Source: Symsagittifera roscoffensis (taxonomy: Eukaryota > Xenacoelomorpha > Acoela > Convolutidae). Taken from it: a stretch of DNA of 64,000 nucleotides. This document shows positions 59,564-64,000 of this stretch, piece after piece. A program made the translations under genes and the position numbers. The notes below the pieces were generated by a model that saw only the letters and a list, made by a program, of their open reading frames with translations, was not told the origin of the DNA and ran no database searches. The stretch's first letter is position 1, and every line of letters begins with the position of its first letter. Where the stretch lies: positions 4,886,193 through 4,950,192 of the forward strand of contig NC_087062.1 in NCBI RefSeq assembly GCF_963678635.1. Reading direction: 5' to 3'.

Positions 59564-62281
59564 TCATAGACCTTCCTGGATGGCAAAATTGTCAAAATGC
59601 TCGACAAATTTATTTTTCGCTACCAACGAAACAGCCTCTTGGAGGAAGGAATAAACTGCCTGTGATTCCTTTCGATTTGTAACGTCTATAAAATTGGAGC
59701 GCACTCGAATCTCATTGGCTGTTCGTATCAGGAAGCTGGCCAATGAGCGTATTTGAGCCCACATAGGATTGGTCGATTTGAAGTCCATCATTATTGGCTG
59801 GCTCAAAATTGAAATGCTGTCGAGATAATAACGAGCTCTGACCTCTGTTTCGAATGAATCTGAAAACCAAACATCTGCCAAACGACTCGAATTGCGCTGA
59901 ATAGTTGAGATTATACTCGCTGTAACTTGCGCACAGACTTCCTTGCGTTGCATTTTCTTAAATAATGATGACATTTCATCTGCCTTGTCTTTGACATTTT
60001 TCAAAAGTCTGCGAATTGTTGCTGCATTTCGCTGTTTTATTTGAATTTCATTCGGCAATCGTCGAGCATTCTGATTAGTCGGCGCGGAATCATAGAGGAT
60101 TTGCGTAACATACATACTAGAAACTTTCAAATTGCAATTCCAAACATTTTCGATTGATAGATGTTTGATAAGACTTCGGAAACTCTCAAACTCAATTCCA
60201 CAGCCGGCGCAAATGTTGCGGTCTAGAACAGGCTTTAGCTTTCCAGGCACATTTGACGGTTTGTCCTTGAAAAAATCGGATATCTGACGATCAATCAAGC
60301 GTCTTCTTTCAACTCGTGAACTAAATCGTGGTTTTGTGAAATCATAAATTACTCCAGGACTTCTATTTGCCTCAAACTTAACGGCCGAGTTCTGAACTCT
60401 CTTTGAAGCCGTTGGTGATTTTACGACAGTGTTGCCGCTAAAAATTTCAATTTCAGAACCAGAATCCGACGTACTAACGATAAGTTCAGCTGTCGTATTA
60501 TGGCAGTCCGTTTCAGGCGACTCTTCAGTAGAACTAAAAATTTCTATAGCTTTGTCGTCGGCGGTTCTCTTTTCTTTTTCTTTTGATTCTTCATCTTCGT
60601 TCAATTCTGAATCTTTAGTCGTATCTTCATTCGTTACTGAATTTTTATTTATATCTTCACTTGTTCCAATGATGACTTCATTGACTTGCAGATCTAGGTT
60701 CGCTGGTGCAGCTTTTGAAGCATTCAATTCTTCAGATTTCTTCGTTTCTTCAAAATCCTCGTCCAAGTTCAATTCTGAATCGTTGCTTGCGTCTTCATTT
60801 GTCGTTATGATGGGTTTATCGAGCTGCGAATCTGGATTCGGTTGGTCGTCATTTGAAGCTAGGTTGCCCGACGCTGAAACTTTATCGCTGATATTCGAAT
60901 CTTCATTTATGGCTGCAGTTTTGAACTTTTCATTGCACAAAAAACTAAGGCTTTTATCGGATAGCGCGCATTCTTCCACGGCCGAATTATCGGAAGCTGT
61001 ACTTTTTGGTACTGGCGTCAGATTGTTCACAGATTGCAGTTTATTGCCTGTTTTTGCGCATTTAAAATCTGCTAAATTATCCAGGACACCACTGTCGATA
61101 ATAACAGAGGAACTCCAGATGGTACTTCCCATTCCAGAATCTATTGAGGTTGAATCTTTGGACGATGAACAACTTGGACGTTCAGAATTGGAAAAGTTTG
61201 AAACGTTAGTCGAAACTTCGGAACCACCATCTCGTTCTAGAGACCTGAAAAAGTTTTCAGCTGTTTTGGTGTCGTTTTTCTTCTTTCTCTTCCGTCTTTT
61301 ATGAGGCGAAGATTCATCATTCAGTCTTTTTCTATCCTTCGAAATTGTTTGTTTCTCGGGCCTCTTAGTCTTCACAGCTACAGGTTTTCGTCTCGGAGCA
61401 GTCGAGCAAGAATTCCCTGCCAAGTTGCTTCGATAGATTGAAGGAACCAAGTGTTTAAAAAGCCAACTGCTCGAGGAGCTAAGTGATGCAGAGTTGCTAG
61501 ATGATGATAAAACAGATGGTTCGTTTGGAACCTCAACGTCATCTGTCAGTTCGTCTAGGGGTTCCGACTTGCATGTCAAAGGCTCCGCCAGACTGCGAAC
61601 GCATGTCACTTTAGGTTTATCAGATTCCTTTTCTACACTGAGTTGAGAACCAGTTTGACTCGCCGATTCCACATTTTTCGCCCGATTCTCTGTCGCTTTT
61701 TTCAGCGCTTCTGAATGCTCTTGGTACAAATGACTTTTTATTTCATCTCTTGTTTCGAACTGTTTTTTGCACAAATTGCACGTTTGAAGAAGCGGTTCCG
61801 TTTTGGGATACTTGGGTAAAGCAGGGTCAGTACTAAGAAGATCTGAGGCAACGAGTTGCTGACAAGAACTTCCCAGAATAAAAGGTCGCGGTTGATATAA
61901 AGGCTGAGTCAGATGTCGTACAAGCTGTGGCGGTTGTCGACACTGGTTGAAAAATTGCCTCGACGGCTGGGATACTTTAAAAGTAGCTCTTGGTCTGAAA
62001 TAATTAACCGGGAACTGTGAGTTTTGGTTTGTTTGGCCAGCAAACGCAAGGTATCTGTTAACTAGCTCGGGAGCGCCAAAATTATTTACAACTTGAACGT
62101 CTATATTCTGGTGGACCACTACATTTGGAATCACGTGATGATTTGATTTGTCGGAAGATACATAGACATTGGACTGCTGGCTTTGATGCTGTTTCAAACT
62201 GTCACTTGTTTGAATGACAGAGCCCTGTGGTTTACTCGGGAACGATGTCATGCGACCCTTGAAATCAAAAAAAGACTTCAT
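59564..62281 (-). CDS. large nuclear protein with two zinc-finger motifs, about 905 aa
   Basis: Open on the minus strand from ATG 62281 (a second ATG at 62251 is also possible) to the stop at 59564. The N-terminal part is Gln/Pro-rich. A C2H2 finger lies near residues 166-188 (CNLCKKQF ... HLYQEH). A basic stretch near 315-330 (SPHKRRKRKKKN) is a likely nuclear localisation signal. The middle is Ser/Glu/Asp-rich and low complexity, with two similar acidic motifs, AIEIFSST and SEIEIFSGN. A second C2HC-like finger lies near 691-715 (CAGCGIEF ... HLSIENVWNC), followed by a mostly helical C-terminal domain. This suggests a DNA- or chromatin-associated regulator; I recognise no family. An upstream 5' exon cannot be excluded. 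The 291-codon plus-strand ORF inside is an antisense shadow. Confidence 0.82.
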   Translation of the reverse strand: MKSFFDFKGRMTSFPSKPQGSVIQTSDSLKQHQSQQSNVYVSSDKSNHHVIPNVVVHQNIDVQVVNNFGAPELVNRYLAFAGQTNQNSQFPVNYFRPRATFKVSQPSRQFFNQCRQPPQLVRHLTQPLYQPRPFILGSSCQQLVASDLLSTDPALPKYPKTEPLLQTCNLCKKQFETRDEIKSHLYQEHSEALKKATENRAKNVESASQTGSQLSVEKESDKPKVTCVRSLAEPLTCKSEPLDELTDDVEVPNEPSVLSSSSNSASLSSSSSWLFKHLVPSIYRSNLAGNSCSTAPRRKPVAVKTKRPEKQTISKDRKRLNDESSPHKRRKRKKKNDTKTAENFFRSLERDGGSEVSTNVSNFSNSERPSCSSSKDSTSIDSGMGSTIWSSSVIIDSGVLDNLADFKCAKTGNKLQSVNNLTPVPKSTASDNSAVEECALSDKSLSFLCNEKFKTAAINEDSNISDKVSASGNLASNDDQPNPDSQLDKPIITTNEDASNDSELNLDEDFEETKKSEELNASKAAPANLDLQVNEVIIGTSEDINKNSVTNEDTTKDSELNEDEESKEKEKRTADDKAIEIFSSTEESPETDCHNTTAELIVSTSDSGSEIEIFSGNTVVKSPTASKRVQNSAVKFEANRSPGVIYDFTKPRFSSRVERRRLIDRQISDFFKDKPSNVPGKLKPVLDRNICAGCGIEFESFRSLIKHLSIENVWNCNLKVSSMYVTQILYDSAPTNQNARRLPNEIQIKQRNAATIRRLLKNVKDKADEMSSLFKKMQRKEVCAQVTASIISTIQRNSSRLADVWFSDSFETEVRARYYLDSISILSQPIMMDFKSTNPMWAQIRSLASFLIRTANEIRVRSNFIDVTNRKESQAVYSFLQEAVSLVAKNKFVEHFDNFAIQEGL

Positions 62282-64000
62282 CAATCAGAACTTTGCGAAC
62301 GAAGAGAAAAGTTTTTCAAAACTAAGAATATAGATACAACTTTTGCCGTATCATATCAAGGAAGAAAAAATTGACAAATCTCAAACCAAAACAAGGATAG
62401 CCCGTTGCTGTGCAAGTAGCACAGAATTTTCCGACCACATGCATAAAAAACTTTCTTCACAAAAGTTTCGTTTTTTGCCTGTGAAGGGAAGGAAGAACTA
62501 TACGATGATGTAAAAAAAATTAATGCATTAGGCTTAATCCACAACAGCTGTATTCAAAAAATTAATAACAAACAAAAATGAAAAAAAAAACCTAAAAAAA
62601 ATTAAGACTTTTTTGATAATTTATAATTTTTTTTATAAAACTTTTTTGCCAGGGAAGCGCTAACTTAGTAAAATCAAGTTTTCTGAGCCTAAACGAGCGC
62701 TTTTCATATAAAGGAGGTTACTCGATTGTTTTTATCGAACGAAATTAGACTGAAAATAAAAAATTTCGAGCCTGTTTTTCTGGACACTGAGAAAAAAAAA
62801 GAAAAACTAAAACACGCCCGACTACAAAATTTCTCCCCATTTTCAGCGATAGCGACAAAGTTAGCAAAGATTGTCTGAGAGTGTTAGCAAAATTCATTAG
62901 CATTAGTTAGCGGTAAAAACGAAGATTTGCGAGCTAGGGAAAACGCTAACTTGCTAGCGATTTTTAAAAGTATGTTCGAAAATGATTGAAAAAATTCATC
63001 CGTTGTAGTATCTTTTTGTCAAATCTGTTGAAGAAAAAAACAATAGCATTAAAATTATTTCGATTGCGACTACCCGACAGTGGTAACAACTGAATCGCGG
63101 AACTCATTTGTTCGGGATATCCAGCTGAAGAATTTTAAAGGATTCTAGATGTCATTAGCGATAGCGACAGCACAATGCTGATTTAAATTATCCGGACAAA
63201 ATGAACAACATAGGAAACTTAAAATGGGTTTTCTCAAATTGCGATGATATTGGACTGAAAAAAAACTGACTTGTAATTTGAAAAAATCATTCTTTCCAAT
63301 ATCCAACAAAGTAAAATAGATGGCCCTTAGACTTTTTGAATTACTTGATTAAATTATGATGGGCAATTTTGATAAAATTAACACAATTTGAGAAAACTGA
63401 AACAATAGCTAAAATTTTTATTTCGCTGGGAAATCTGCTAATTAAATTCTATTTTCGAAACAAGAAGTCGATGACATTTTTCGTGACCTTTACACTTTGG
63501 CTATTCAAAAACAAAGAAACTGAACGGATTTTAACATAGGCAATCGAAGATTGGAAAAGAATAATGAACGCAAGTAAACATTAAAAAACACTAACTTTGT
63601 TGAAAAAATCTCAATTTTCGAATTTCAAAGAAAAAAACAGATGCACTTTAAGCTCTTTGAATTTCTAGAACGATTTGTGATTGGTGCTTTTCGCTTTTTT
63701 GATAACATTAACCCAACTTGAGAAAACTGGATCAACAGGTAAAGTTTTTATTCCGCTGGAAATCTAAAAATTGAATGCCACTTTCGAAACTCGAAATCGT
63801 TCACGAACTTTTCACGTTCGTAATTGGAGAGTGCTATTTACGTCACTTTCATCAGATGGATTTCATTTGAACTCAAAAAGTTCAGATATACATAAGTGCA
63901 TCAAAATCAGCAAGACCTTTATAAGAGTATTCACTACGTTCATTACTCTTAAAAAAAGAATTTGAAAGTCAAACCACAACAAAGTAAACTTAAGCCTGAA
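62282..64000. other. upstream of the zinc-finger gene; dispersed repeats
   Basis: No gene seen. It contains a SINE-tail fragment (62385-62440, aaaacaaggatag to ttttccgaccac), part of dispersed repeat family 2 (62740-62850) and two copies of family 1 (about 63180-63500 and 63535-63955). Confidence 0.55.
63180..63955 (+). repeat. dispersed repeat family 1, two adjacent copies
   Basis: The first copy (63180-63500) lacks the terminal hairpin. The second (63535-63955) is complete: aatgaacgcaagtaaac, ttgtgattggtgctttt, then the terminal hairpin tataagagtattcac ... gttcattactctta. Its outer stem has A-T where other copies have C-G, so base pairing is kept. Confidence 0.75.

Noticed and set aside
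60429-61304. 291-codon ORF on the plus strand
   Set aside because: It lies entirely antisense to the zinc-finger gene, is Ser/Phe-rich as expected from the complement of Glu/Lys/Ser codons, and has no motif.

Overview
The window looks like AT-rich nuclear DNA from an invertebrate animal, gene-poor and repeat-rich. The evidence is: spliced genes with GT-AG introns (one GC-AG), animal-type proteins (fused mRNA capping enzyme, N4BP2 with CUE/kinase/Smr domains, a GABA-B-like class C receptor), and eukaryotic mobile DNA (Penelope-like element, LINE, hAT-type MITEs, tRNA-derived SINEs). An intronless GABA-B-like receptor would fit an early-branching animal such as a sponge or placozoan, but the sequence alone does not settle the lineage. 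All protein and repeat family names come from motif reading, not database searches.

Layout. 1-7.5 kb: two copies of a 2.4 kb repeat, each joined at the same point to Penelope-like element 3' sequence. 7.5-18.7 kb: repeats, a 597 bp tandem duplication, a broken LINE reverse transcriptase, hairpins and foldbacks. 18.77-20.09 kb (+): an intact single-exon gene for a type II membrane protein that looks like a glycosyltransferase. 22.4-23.8 kb (-): a tentative multi-exon KH-domain gene. 26.6-30.8 kb (-): complete capping enzyme gene RNGTT in three exons. 31.4-34.8 kb: a four-unit tandem array. 35.5-52.7 kb (-): N4BP2, reconstructed across seven exons, with the GABA-B-like gene (49.0-51.6 kb, +) nested in its 7.3 kb intron. 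54.6-59.2 kb: a 2.2 kb tandem duplication, one copy carrying a hAT MITE and the other the empty site. 59.6-62.3 kb (-): a large zinc-finger nuclear protein. 62.3-64 kb: dispersed repeats.

The genes are not an operon and share no obvious pathway. RNGTT acts in nuclear mRNA capping. N4BP2 family proteins combine ubiquitin-binding CUE domains, a 5'-polynucleotide kinase-like P-loop domain and a nicking-type Smr domain. The receptor is a cell-surface GPCR. The most distinctive observations are the receptor nested antisense in N4BP2, the phase-supported GC-AG intron, the MITE with a paralogous empty site, a dispersed repeat whose terminal hairpin shows a compensatory base change, and the KH gene with possible very short introns.
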